Source of the DNA: Acidobacteriota bacterium
GTDB lineage: Bacteria; Acidobacteriota; Terriglobia; Terriglobales; Acidobacteriaceae
Assembly: GCA_018268895.1 (NCBI GenBank)
Contig: JAFDVP010000001.1
Location: forward strand, 248,001-312,000
Length of the DNA stretch: 64,000 nt
Direction: 5' to 3'
Part shown: in pieces, positions 42,518-50,987 of the stretch
How positions within the stretch are numbered: position 1 is the first letter of the stretch
How the letters are laid out: the number at the start of each line of letters is the position of its first letter
Translations under genes and position numbers: made by a program
Notes under the pieces: model-generated
Told to the model about the DNA's origin: nothing
What the model saw: the letters and a program-made list of their open reading frames with translations, nothing else
Databases searched by the model: none

Positions 42518-44098
42518 ATGGTTTTCTCAATGACAGTTCTCAACAAGCTCAACGATGCGCTCATTCATCGCAGAATTCAGGAGGGAAGCGAACTCCTCGA
42601 GAGAACTCATAAGAGCGCCAACAAGTTGTCTGCTTCAGACATGCATAGCGCAGCTTTTGCTTTCTGTGTGTCGCAGTGGATGGATATCGGATATGGAAGC
42701 CTGCAGGTGTTGGACGAGCTCCTGGCAAAGTTCACCAAGATCGATCGCGGTCGAATGAATTTTAAGGATTACATCCAGTTGAGGATGGCAGAGGCATACA
42801 GAGCGTTTGCAGTAGAGGATGCGCAAAAGACAATTGCAGATCTTGATTTTGTTCTGCAGATTGAGCCTGGTATCGTGGGGTTGCAGTTGATTGCACAAGC
42901 GCACTTCTGGAAGGGACGCGCCCACAGATCGCAGGGAGAATATGAACTGGCGTTGCTTCATATCTTGAAGGCGAAAGATGCAGCGTTGGAATTAAAGGCG
43001 CCTGAATTTGTTGCTTCGATGAAGATCCATGAAAGCTGGCTGCTGTTTCAAAAGGGCCAACGCCGAGATGCACTCAGATTGCTCGATGAAGCAGAGGTGG
43101 AACTCGCGACAACTGAGCACGATCTGGCTTTGGGCAATCTTGAATCTGCAAGAGGACGGTTTGTACGGCGGTCGGGAGAGTACGCGAAGGCGGTAGAGCA
43201 TTTTGGGCGGTCGGTGGCGATCTACTCACGCCGTTTCTCCGATCATCCGAATCTGGCGCGTGCACTCGTCAATATGGCGTATGTCAAGCGAATGATCGCG
43301 CTCGATCTGCGCGAGAGGATTGGTGAAGCCCGTGCCACGGCTGCGCAGCACAATCGGTGCCGCGAAATATGCCAGGAAGGACTGGAGCTGTTGAAGTTGG
43401 CCGGTAGCATCTACTCACGGCGAAATCATATGACTGGGCAGGGATCGGTGTTTGTGAACGCCAGCTATCTCCACCTCGATTGCGGCGATATCGATCTGGC
43501 GGAAGACGAGGCAGAGAAGGCCTATCTATTAGGCGAGCAGAGGCAGGACCATATTCTCATGGCGCGAGCGCGGACGCTACAGTCGATTCTTCATCACGAA
43601 CGTGCAGAAGAACAGATCGGCGACTCGACAGATACAGCAAAGCACGCAGCTCTTGCGAAGTCCTGCTCAGAGAACGCTATCGAGATCGCCAGGATGACGC
43701 AAAATAAGCGGCTTCTGGCTGGAGCTTATATCGCGCGCAGCAGAACGGCCGCGGGCGACTTTTTCCGGGACTGGGAGACGGCAAAACAGTTTGCGGCGCT
43801 AGCAGGCGAGTTGTTGAGCAAAGACGATCGAGACCATCTTTCAAAAGAGTTGAGTCATTTGAAGGGTGTGATTCTGCGGGCGACGGGAATACACGATCAG
43901 CTGCGCTCATGGTCTGAGGGGGTAATTCACGATAAGACCTTTCAACAGGTAGAGGAAGAGTTTGCGGAAATCGTAATTCCAAAGGTGTGGCAGCGCGAAG
44001 GCAGGAAGATCTCACGCGTCGCGCAGAAATTGTCGATCTCGCCTAAAAAGGTGAGGCGCGTGTTACGTAATGTCAACTTGCTTGAAGAGAGGGAGTAG
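42518..44098 (+). CDS. TPR protein with C-terminal helix-turn-helix
   Basis: 526 residues, predicted cytosolic. Most of the length is helical TPR-type repeats, for example AQAHFWKGRAHRSQGEYELA, GRFVRRSGEYAKAVEHFGRS and LDCGDIDLAEDEAEKAY. The last about 45 residues (KVWQREGRKISRVAQKLSIS then PKKVRRVLRNVNLL) form a Fis-type helix-turn-helix. I infer a transcriptional regulator whose TPR part senses a partner protein or ligand. It is divergent from the icl-like/ppdK operon, which is the likeliest target. I do not recognise a named family. The ribosome site before ATG 42518 is weak; ATG 42530 is an alternative. Confidence 0.65.
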   Translation: MVFSMTVLNKLNDALIHRRIQEGSELLERTHKSANKLSASDMHSAAFAFCVSQWMDIGYGSLQVLDELLAKFTKIDRGRMNFKDYIQLRMAEAYRAFAVEDAQKTIADLDFVLQIEPGIVGLQLIAQAHFWKGRAHRSQGEYELALLHILKAKDAALELKAPEFVASMKIHESWLLFQKGQRRDALRLLDEAEVELATTEHDLALGNLESARGRFVRRSGEYAKAVEHFGRSVAIYSRRFSDHPNLARALVNMAYVKRMIALDLRERIGEARATAAQHNRCREICQEGLELLKLAGSIYSRRNHMTGQGSVFVNASYLHLDCGDIDLAEDEAEKAYLLGEQRQDHILMARARTLQSILHHERAEEQIGDSTDTAKHAALAKSCSENAIEIARMTQNKRLLAGAYIARSRTAAGDFFRDWETAKQFAALAGELLSKDDRDHLSKELSHLKGVILRATGIHDQLRSWSEGVIHDKTFQQVEEEFAEIVIPKVWQREGRKISRVAQKLSISPKKVRRVLRNVNLLEERE

Positions 44099-44704
44099 AA
44101 CTAAGTGCTATCGGTCTTGCGCGGCGAGATATCGTGTTTCTTGCGGATCTCGATCACAGAGGCTAACGCTTAGACAAACAGCTTAGACTCTTGATTGGAT
44201 CGAACCGGAAAGCATGCTCGGCGGGCAGTTTTACTTTTCCAGGCACGTCGCGGCGCCCAACGAGGGGCCGGCTCGCCACTCTTCCGAAGTCCTAAACGTA
44301 CAAGTCATCCGCTCAAAACTATTCCGTCATTCCGGCATTACCGTGGCCTTCAAGACCACGGTTGAGGTATTCACCAGGGCTGGCCCCGACAACTCGCTTG
44401 AACGTGCTGAGCCCCGGGCCGATCGCCACATCGAATCGCTAGTGGATGGCGCTTTATGGGATTAGATACAGTCCAACTAAATGGTCTTACCAGCGCTCTG
44501 AAGGGCATTGGATACAAGGAACCATCTTGGTCCGGGTTGCGAACGCAGTTCGCGGGTACCCTGAACGACCTAGGTTTGTTCAGTGATGAAGCGGCAGCTT
44601 TTCAATTTGCGGAAGCACGAGGGCTAGAGGTTCCGTTACACGCGCCGTTCGATGTCGTCGGGATCTTGGTTCACGATACAGCTGTCAGGTAGTGGTGCGC
44701 CACG
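44099..44704. other. Gene-poor stretch before the tRNA, probably decayed
   Basis: About 600 bases without a convincing gene. Two short open frames on the plus strand (44214-44465 and 44456-44692) have no ribosome sites or recognised domains. With the YD-repeat remnant that follows, I read this as decayed RHS or mobile sequence. Confidence 0.4.
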
Positions 44705-44785
44705 ATGACGGACGCGAGCGGCACGGCGAACTATACCTACGACAGTCTGGATCGGCTGACGGCGAAGGCGACTCCTGTCAACAGC
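44705..44785 (+). pseudogene. YD-repeat (RHS) remnant
   Basis: The frame reads MTDASGTANYTYDSLDRLTA, a clear YD repeat of RHS/wall-associated polymorphic toxin proteins. It runs on only to a stop at 44815, with no upstream continuation of the repeat. Probably the relic of an RHS gene once located at the tRNA-Gly. Confidence 0.6.
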
Positions 44786-44788
44786 CCC

Positions 44789-44816
44789 TTACCATGCCTC
44801 GCCAAGGCGTTATAAT
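44789..44816 (+). promoter_or_regulatory. Promoter of tRNA-Gly
   Basis: TTACCA, a 16-base spacer, then consensus TATAAT at 44811-44816, 11 bases before the mature tRNA 5' end. A typical stable-RNA arrangement. Confidence 0.65.
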
Positions 44817-44827
44817 GGACAAAACGA

Positions 44828-44902
44828 GCGGGAGTAGCTCAATGGTAGAGTAGCGGCTTCCCAAGCCGTTGGTTGCGGGTTCGATCCCCGTCTCCCGCTC
44901 CA
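44828..44902 (+). tRNA. tRNA-Gly (anticodon CCC), CCA encoded
   Basis: Full cloverleaf by hand. The acceptor arm is GCGGGAG with CTCCCGC, the D stem is GCTC/GAGT, and the anticodon stem GCGGC/GCCGT encloses TTCCCAA, giving anticodon CCC. The T stem GCGGG/CCCGT has the loop TTCGATC. The discriminator base is T and the CCA end is genomically encoded. It marks the change from AT-richer accessory DNA to GC-rich core DNA. Confidence 0.95.
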
Positions 44903-44914
44903 TTTCTTCCAAAA

Positions 44915-45706
44915 TTATTTCAGCGCGGTGGCCTCGAACTTTGCGAGCGTTCGTCCGCGCTTGCCATACATCTCCAGATGTTTTCCTGCGATCTTCCATG
45001 TCTTGACCCTGTTCAGGGCCACGACAAAAGCTTGTTCTGTATCCATGCCGTGCAGGCAGGCCATCATGGTGCTGGCGACACCGCTGAAGTGCATGGTGTT
45101 TCCTTCGACCGTATAGCCTCCCATCAGGCGATTGCAGCCGCCTGACCCCGAGACCCTTTTGTCCTCGGTGCGAAAAACGAGATGGGCCTCCTGTTGCCGA
45201 TCGGCCGTGGCAACAGGTTTTCCGTTCAGTTCAATCAACTTCCAGTAAGTCTCGCGCAATGGCTCGTCGCCTGGCGCTGCCGTCTGCGCTGCATGTGCCG
45301 AGGTAGAGGACACTTGTTGCAGCAGCATCATGGAGATCTCACTGCCGTGGCCCTGCGTCAGCACTTGATAGCGTTGCGTGCTTGTAAATAGCAGTCGACC
45401 GTTTTCCGTGATGCGCGCTCTTACGGCGTAGGTGTGGCTGGTGATGATCTTCTCCGGTTCATAGGCGATGGAAAAGTGAAATGGCGGGTTGCCGGGGTTC
45501 TCGACTCGTGTTGTGCCAATGGCCTGTGCAGAGGCATCGGCGCGTGAGACGTCCTCCAGCGTCGCTTCGAAGACCGCGCCCGAGGGAAGCGCCATCCTTT
45601 CGCGATAGGTTGCGGTACCCGTAACCGTCAACGGAGCCTGGCCGAATGCCGTCAGCGTGAGGACCAGCAGGGAAACGGCGCCGATTGTTCCAAGTCTTCT
45701 CAACAT
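44915..45706 (-). CDS. Exported YbaY/META-domain protein
   Basis: 263 residues. A signal peptide (IGAVSLLVLTLTAFGQ) is followed by a YbaY/YscW-like beta domain (about residues 25-125: TGTATYRERMALPSGAVFEA, LEDVSRADASA) and a META/HslJ domain (about 150-260: YWKLIELNGKPV, SGSGGCNRLMGGY, ASTMMAC). META domains are linked to heat-inducible and stress proteins of the envelope; the combination is common in proteobacteria and acidobacteria. Its molecular function is unknown. A strong hairpin terminator separates it from the S41 protease gene upstream, so it has its own promoter. Confidence 0.83.
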   Translation of the reverse strand: MLRRLGTIGAVSLLVLTLTAFGQAPLTVTGTATYRERMALPSGAVFEATLEDVSRADASAQAIGTTRVENPGNPPFHFSIAYEPEKIITSHTYAVRARITENGRLLFTSTQRYQVLTQGHGSEISMMLLQQVSSTSAHAAQTAAPGDEPLRETYWKLIELNGKPVATADRQQEAHLVFRTEDKRVSGSGGCNRLMGGYTVEGNTMHFSGVASTMMACLHGMDTEQAFVVALNRVKTWKIAGKHLEMYGKRGRTLAKFEATALK

Positions 45707-45744
45707 CGCACCTCATCTGTACTACGATGCGTTATCTCTTGTGC

Positions 45745-45790
45745 AAAAGCGAAACGCCCGCGTTCTGTAGGACGAGGGCGTTTCGCTTTT
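45745..45790. terminator. 15-bp perfect hairpin terminator
   Basis: AAAAGCGAAACGCCC pairs perfectly with GGGCGTTTCGCTTTT across a 16-base loop. A/T runs at both outer ends make it a likely bidirectional terminator, here ending the leftward S41 protease transcript. Confidence 0.85.
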
Positions 45791-45805
45791 CAGTCTCTAC
45801 CGGAC

Positions 45806-47428
45806 TCAGCGGCCGGCCGGGTTGTTCTTCTGCGCCAGCTTCAAGTGCTCCTGAAGCGTCTGGGCCTCAGGAATGAAGGTGATTGCCTTGGCAATCTGCG
45901 GGTCCCACTCGGCGCGGACCTTCAGGCCTTCCAGTTGGCCGAACTGCGAGGTAAACAGCTCGCTCTTGATGCTGGTCTTGATCCAGTCCTGGACGCCTGC
46001 GATGTCCTGGTCCGTATAGTCGATGTTCTGCGACTTCAGAAAGGCTTTGAACTCCTGCAACACGGCGTCGTCTACGACAAAGTCCTTCGGCACGGAGCCA
46101 TGCGTCGCAAAGTAGTGCTTGCTGAAGTTGAAGAACGCATACTTGATCACCAGCGAGTCCTGAAAGCGGTTCGACTTCAGGTTGTCGATCTTCTCGTCGG
46201 GTGTGATGCCGCCGCCGCCGTAGACCGTGCGTCCGGAGTCGGTCAGCTTGACCTCGAGGTTGGACTTGTCCTTGGGCTGCGTCGCCGAATCGCGCACATA
46301 GTAGTAGTCGTACAGCGAAACGTTGTTGTAATTGCGCTGAATCAGACGGCCCGAGGGCGTGTAGTAGTGGTACGTCGTCAGGGCCAGGCCGGTGTTCTCG
46401 GTGATCTGGAAAACCGTCTGTACCAGTCCCTTGCCGAAGGTAGTCTCGCCGACGATCAGCGCGCGGTCATGGTCCTGCAATGCGCCGGAGACGATCTCCG
46501 CAGCCGAGGCCGTGTTACGGTTCACCAGTACCACGATCGGGTACTTCGTGTCGGAGCCATGCGACGCGCGATAGACCTGGTCGGGGAAGGCGCGTCCGCG
46601 CTGCGAGACGACGATCTGTCCCTTCTGCAAAAACTTGTCGGACATGTTGACGGCCTCGTTCAACAGGCCTCCCGGATTGCCACGGAGGTCGATCACCAAT
46701 CCGTTGATGTCACCGAACTTCTCCAGCGCATCGCCCACTTCGCGGCTGGTCGTCTCCATAAAGCTCGAGACGTGCATGTAGCCGATGCCGGGCCTGATCA
46801 GGAAGGCCAGATCGACAGAGGGGCGCGAGACCTCGTCGCGCGTCAGGTCGAACTCCAGCGACTTCGCCGAACCTTCGCGGCCCATCGTCACCTGGACGTG
46901 CGTATTGCGGGGGCCTTTCAGCATCGATGCTACTGCGGCCGAATCCATGCCCTCAGTGCTCTTGCCGTCGACCGACAGGATCACATCGCCTGGCCGAACC
47001 CCAGCCTTGTAAGCGGGGGTCCCTTCAAACGGATACAGCACGACGATCTTGATTCCGCCCTTGGCCGTCGGGTCGGGTTGCGGTTGAATCGTCATGCCCA
47101 CGCCGTAGTAGCGGCCATGCTGGTCCTCGCGCATCTGCGCATAGGCCTTGGGGTCGTAGAAGCTGGAGTGCGGATCGAGGACATGCAGCATCCCGGGAAT
47201 CGCGCCGTCGTAGATGGCCTTGTCCGTCTTATCGGTGGTCATCTTGTCGGCGTAGTTCTGCTCGACCAGCGAGTACACATTGGTGAAGTTGTGAAGGCTG
47301 TCGCGCAGCGTCGATTCGTCGCTGGCCGACTGGGCCGCGACTCTCTGGTTGATGAAGGAGCCGGCAACGGCACAACTGGCCAGAAAGACGGTGACGGAGA
47401 AGAGTGCACGGCGTGTGCGGGGAGCCAT
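45806..47428 (-). CDS. C-terminal processing protease, S41 family
   Basis: 540 residues. An N-terminal signal or anchor (LFSVTVFLASCAVAGSFI) is followed by a PDZ domain (about residues 95-180: GVGMTIQPQPD, AYKAGVRPGDVILSVDG) and an S41 catalytic domain with the Ser in NRNTASAAEIVSGAL and Lys in TTFGKGLVQ. It degrades or matures periplasmic proteins by cutting near their C-termini. A C-terminal extension of about 150 residues (RFQDSLVIKYAFFNFSKHYF and on) is a usual feature in acidobacterial CtpA proteins. It is divergent from the SurA-like gene. Confidence 0.93.
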   Translation of the reverse strand: MAPRTRRALFSVTVFLASCAVAGSFINQRVAAQSASDESTLRDSLHNFTNVYSLVEQNYADKMTTDKTDKAIYDGAIPGMLHVLDPHSSFYDPKAYAQMREDQHGRYYGVGMTIQPQPDPTAKGGIKIVVLYPFEGTPAYKAGVRPGDVILSVDGKSTEGMDSAAVASMLKGPRNTHVQVTMGREGSAKSLEFDLTRDEVSRPSVDLAFLIRPGIGYMHVSSFMETTSREVGDALEKFGDINGLVIDLRGNPGGLLNEAVNMSDKFLQKGQIVVSQRGRAFPDQVYRASHGSDTKYPIVVLVNRNTASAAEIVSGALQDHDRALIVGETTFGKGLVQTVFQITENTGLALTTYHYYTPSGRLIQRNYNNVSLYDYYYVRDSATQPKDKSNLEVKLTDSGRTVYGGGGITPDEKIDNLKSNRFQDSLVIKYAFFNFSKHYFATHGSVPKDFVVDDAVLQEFKAFLKSQNIDYTDQDIAGVQDWIKTSIKSELFTSQFGQLEGLKVRAEWDPQIAKAITFIPEAQTLQEHLKLAQKNNPAGR

Positions 47429-47721
47429 CGATTCGCTTACCTCGAAGAAGCAGAACTGTAGCGCGTAAACCGCGCAGGACCGGCTGCGATCCGCGCCCTC
47501 TATTAACTATAGACGCGTCCTGCTTTTGGACGGAGTATAGCACCGGCAGGTAAGCCGGTTATCCGGGACCGAGGTGGGATTCGCATCCCGGCCTCAGGAC
47601 ATTTAGAATGTTGTGACGGATACCGTCCGCAGATGCGGCCGAGTCCAACCGGCAGGGTACGATTCAGGGTACGGCCCACGGCCGCCGGCAGCAGTGGAAT
47701 CCTGTAAAGATACGAGTGACG
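47429..47721. other. Divergent intergenic region between protease and foldase genes
   Basis: About 290 bases. It holds several small hairpins, for example ACCGGC-AGGTAA-GCCGGT near 47540 and GGGAT-TCGC-ATCCC near 47576. No gene or known RNA was recognised. Confidence 0.4.
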
Positions 47722-49656
47722 ATGACCTTTAGAATTTCGCAGTTCAGGGCAGTGCGCGGGCTTGGCCTGCTGGCATTGCCGGTAGCAGTTCTGGCGCAGG
47801 CCCCCCGGTACCAAAGCCCGCTGTCTGTCCCGAATGCCCCGCAGCAGCAACAAGTTAGCTTGCCTACACCGGCGGCGATCACGCCCAACGGGGTCGTGGT
47901 GGAAGACGTCATCGTGAGGGTCAACGATCAGATCATCAACCGCTCCGACCTCGAACGCTCGGTCCAGCAGCTTGCAGTGGAAAACCAGCAGAATCAGGCA
48001 ACTCCGCAGGAGGCCGCGGATCGACAGAAGAACCTTCTGCGCGACATGATCGACCAGCAACTGCTGCTCTCGCGCGCCAAGGAGATGGGCCTGAATGGCG
48101 ATGCGGAGGTGATCCGCCGCCTGGACGAGATTCGCAAGCAGAACCATCTCGAGTCGATGGAAGACCTCGAAAAGGCCGCCCGGCAGCAGGGCGTGTCGTT
48201 TGAAGACTTTAAAGCAAATATCAAAAACGGCATTCTGACGCAGCAGGTGGTGCGCGAAGAGGTTGGCCGCCATCTGCAACCAACCCGGGGGCAGGAGCAG
48301 GCATATTACGACGCGCACAAGCAGGAGTTCGCCCAACCCGAGCAGGTACATTTGAGCGAGATTCTTGTTCCCACTCCCGCCGACGCTACAGATGCAGTGG
48401 TTGCCCAGGCGCAGGCGAAGGCGGAAGATATCGCCGCCAAGCTCAAGGCCGGTGCAAAGTTCGACGATACGGCGAAGACCTATTCCGGCGGTCCGACGGC
48501 CTCGCAGGGTGGCGACCTCGGACTCTTCAAGCGCGGCGCTCTTGCCAAGGTTCTCGAAGACCAGACCTTCTCGCTCCCCGCCGGCGGAGTCACAGCGCCC
48601 ATCCGCACCCGCCAGGGATTTGTCATCCTCAAGGTCACAGAGCATCAGGAGGCTGGCATTCCTGCTCTCAAGGACATCGAGCCGCAGATTCAGGAAGGTG
48701 TGTACATGCAGGCCATGCAGCCAGCTTTGCGCGCCTACCTGACCAAGCTGCGTGAAGAGGCTTACATCGACATCAAACCGGGGTATGTAGACTCGGGCGC
48801 AAGCCCACGTCAGACCAAACCGGTCTTCAGCGCCTATGCTCCTCCGACTCCGAAGAAGAAGGTTGTGCAGCAGAAGCAGCGCTTCGATCGTGGCGGCCGC
48901 TTCTCGTCCGTGAGCAAAAATGCCGGACCTGTGGCAGCCCCGGCAGCTTCAGCCGCGGCGCCTGCTGCTACAGCGGCCGCACCCGCTGACGTTGTATCGA
49001 CGTCGCCGGCGGCTCAGACGGCGAAAAAGGTTTCTTCGTCGAAGCCGTCCAAACCGAAGAAGATCAAGCGTGAGAAGGTCCGCTTCGGACAGGCTCCGCG
49101 CAACGCGCTTCCTCCCGGCCCGCAGGAGACAGCCGTCGGCGCCGGTGCGGGCGAGGCATCTTCTACGCAGACCGCTATCGGCGACGCGGGCAGCGCCATC
49201 GCCCCCGGCACGGCGATGGCCCCGACGGAGAGCACGACGCAGGTTCTGGGAGCATCGATCGACGCCGATCCGCTGGCGCCCAAGCCCACCGTGACCGGCA
49301 AGACCCGCTTCAGCGATCGCGCGAAGACGATGGCAGCCGAGAAGACCGCGAAGAAGGAGGCCGTGGTCAAGCAGAAGGCCGCGTTCACGCCTGCTCCCGC
49401 CACGGCGCAGGAGAAGGCAGACCAGAGCGCCCAGGCTACGCCGCTCGGACTCAACGGCGACACGGCCACGAAGAAGAAGAAAAAGAGAGCGAAGGGCGCT
49501 CCCAAAGAGAGGCTGCAGGACAAACAGGCAGCTCCTCCCCCAGCCCCGGCTCCCGCTCCCGAGCCAACCGTAAACCCCTCGCTCGGCGCTACCCCGGCAG
49601 GCGTCACCCCCACGCCGATTCCTCCTTCACAAGCTCCCGCAGCGCAGCCGAAATAA
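47722..49656 (+). CDS. SurA-like peptidyl-prolyl cis-trans isomerase with long low-complexity tail
   Basis: 644 residues. A signal peptide (LGLLALPVAVLAQ) is followed by a SurA_N chaperone domain (about 45-190: RVNDQIINRSDLERS, DMIDQQLLLSRAKEMG) and a parvulin rotamase domain (about 210-310: VHLSEILVPTPADAT, GGDLGLFKRGAL, TRQGFVILKV). The last about 280 residues are Ala/Pro/Lys-rich and probably disordered. It assists outer-membrane protein folding in the periplasm, which matters for large receptors such as the one at 18455. ATG 47722 is taken; GTG 47716 is also in frame and neither has a strong ribosome site. A strong terminator follows. Confidence 0.88.
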   Translation: MTFRISQFRAVRGLGLLALPVAVLAQAPRYQSPLSVPNAPQQQQVSLPTPAAITPNGVVVEDVIVRVNDQIINRSDLERSVQQLAVENQQNQATPQEAADRQKNLLRDMIDQQLLLSRAKEMGLNGDAEVIRRLDEIRKQNHLESMEDLEKAARQQGVSFEDFKANIKNGILTQQVVREEVGRHLQPTRGQEQAYYDAHKQEFAQPEQVHLSEILVPTPADATDAVVAQAQAKAEDIAAKLKAGAKFDDTAKTYSGGPTASQGGDLGLFKRGALAKVLEDQTFSLPAGGVTAPIRTRQGFVILKVTEHQEAGIPALKDIEPQIQEGVYMQAMQPALRAYLTKLREEAYIDIKPGYVDSGASPRQTKPVFSAYAPPTPKKKVVQQKQRFDRGGRFSSVSKNAGPVAAPAASAAAPAATAAAPADVVSTSPAAQTAKKVSSSKPSKPKKIKREKVRFGQAPRNALPPGPQETAVGAGAGEASSTQTAIGDAGSAIAPGTAMAPTESTTQVLGASIDADPLAPKPTVTGKTRFSDRAKTMAAEKTAKKEAVVKQKAAFTPAPATAQEKADQSAQATPLGLNGDTATKKKKKRAKGAPKERLQDKQAAPPPAPAPAPEPTVNPSLGATPAGVTPTPIPPSQAPAAQPK

Positions 49657-49675
49657 GTAAGCAAGTTAGAGCGGT

Positions 49676-49715
49676 AACGAAGACGCGAGAGGAAAGTCTC
49701 TCGCGTCTTCGTTTT
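49676..49715 (+). terminator. 16-bp perfect hairpin terminator
   Basis: AACGAAGACGCGAGAG pairs perfectly with CTCTCGCGTCTTCGTT across a 6-base loop, followed by a short T run. It ends the SurA-like transcript 19 bases after the stop. Confidence 0.88.
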
Positions 49716-49756
49716 CCCTGAAGCTCAAGCCACCTAAAAACTCAATCACCACAGGC

Positions 49757-49803
49757 GTCATTCTTACCCTCGAGCGAAGCGAAGGGGAAGAATCCCCGTA
49801 TTT
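49757..49803 (+). repeat. Dispersed intergenic repeat, copy 1
   Basis: GTCATTC, then a GAGCGAAGCGAAG-like middle and GAAGAATCCCCGTATTT at the end. One of five same-orientation copies in gaps between core genes. Confidence 0.7.
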
Positions 49804-49887
49804 GCATCCTCGTTCATAAATGCGGCGTGTTTTCATCGCCCGCAATGCGCCACGGTACGAACCCCCGCAGGAGTTATTCTTGTCCTG

Positions 49888-50916
49888 ATGAAAGACTTCT
49901 TTATTGCGGATGCCGCGCGCTTCGACAACTGCGCCGTTACCTCGTACTTCGTTCTCTCCTCGTTCCAGCTACGCGAACGCCGTGACGGAGGCCAGTTCCT
50001 CAAGGCCGTACTCACCGACAAGACCGGCTCGCTGCCTGCCGTCATGTGGGAGGACTTCGCCGATTCGATCGCCTCATGCACCGAGGGCTGCTACGTCAAA
50101 GCGATGGGACAGGTCTCCCGCTACCAGAGCGGCTTCCAGATGTCGATCCAGAAGCTGCGACATGCCGCAGAGAGCGAGATCGATCCCGCCGACTATCTGC
50201 CAATAACCCACTTCGACATCGACGAGATGTGGGCCGAGCTGCGCGGCTACGTCTCGCGCTTTGCGAATGCCGATCTTCAGCGGCTCGTCTTCGCCTTTCT
50301 CGACGACCCCGGCATTGCCGCCGCCTACCGCGTCGCTCCCGCCGCCAAGATGCTGCACCACGCCTGGATCGGCGGTCTGCTGGAGCACGTCCTCACCCTC
50401 GTTCGCGTCTGCCTGGCCAACGCGCCGTTTTATCCCGAGGTAGACCCCGACCTGCTCGTTACGGGAGCGATCCTCCACGACATCGGCAAGATCCGCGAGC
50501 TGCACTGGAAGTCCAGCTTCGGTTACACGCTCGAAGGCCAACTCATCGGCCACATCTCAATTGCACAGGGCATGTTGACCGAGAAGGTCCGCACACTCGA
50601 GCCCTTCCCGGACAAACTGCGCATCCTGGTCGAGCACATGATCCTCTCGCACCACGGCAAGTACGAGTTCGGTTCGCCCAAGCTGCCCATGACGCCCGAG
50701 GCGCTGCTGCTCAACACGCTCGACGATCTTGAGGCCAAGATGCAGACCCTTCGCAACGCCTTCGCCGCTGCAGAGTCGCAGGGCAAAGGCCCCGGCGAGA
50801 CTACCGACTGGGTCCGCTCGATGGAGCGCCCGCTCTTCAACTCGCGGGCCTACCTGAATGAGGGAAGCAGGGAAGAGGTCAAGCAGGAAGAGCCGCTCGA
50901 CCTGTCGAGGTCATAG
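49888..50916 (+). CDS. OB-fold/HD-domain 3'-5' exoribonuclease, YhaM-like
   Basis: 342 residues. An N-terminal OB-fold nucleic-acid-binding domain (about residues 10-100: VLSSFQLRERRDGGQFLKAV, YVKAMGQVSRYQSG) is followed by an HD phosphohydrolase domain with metal ligands in HHAWIGGLLEH, AILHDIGKI and ILSHHGKYEFG. This is the layout of YhaM, a 3'-5' exoribonuclease in Gram-positives; in acidobacteria the role is assumed to be RNA turnover or DNA processing. The start at 49888 has a weak ribosome site. It is a single gene between two intergenic repeat copies. Confidence 0.87.
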   Translation: MKDFFIADAARFDNCAVTSYFVLSSFQLRERRDGGQFLKAVLTDKTGSLPAVMWEDFADSIASCTEGCYVKAMGQVSRYQSGFQMSIQKLRHAAESEIDPADYLPITHFDIDEMWAELRGYVSRFANADLQRLVFAFLDDPGIAAAYRVAPAAKMLHHAWIGGLLEHVLTLVRVCLANAPFYPEVDPDLLVTGAILHDIGKIRELHWKSSFGYTLEGQLIGHISIAQGMLTEKVRTLEPFPDKLRILVEHMILSHHGKYEFGSPKLPMTPEALLLNTLDDLEAKMQTLRNAFAAAESQGKGPGETTDWVRSMERPLFNSRAYLNEGSREEVKQEEPLDLSRS

Positions 50917-50987
50917 AGTTCTCCATTGCTATACTCCTCCGTGCAGTTTCAGGTGCAGTTCGTCACGAACTGGAAGAGGAGCGGCAA

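Noticed and set aside
45845..47461. A 538-codon open frame on the plus strand
   Set aside because: It lies antisense to the S41 protease, whose PDZ, Ser and Lys motifs are clear. The frame has no domain and is a by-product of high GC content.
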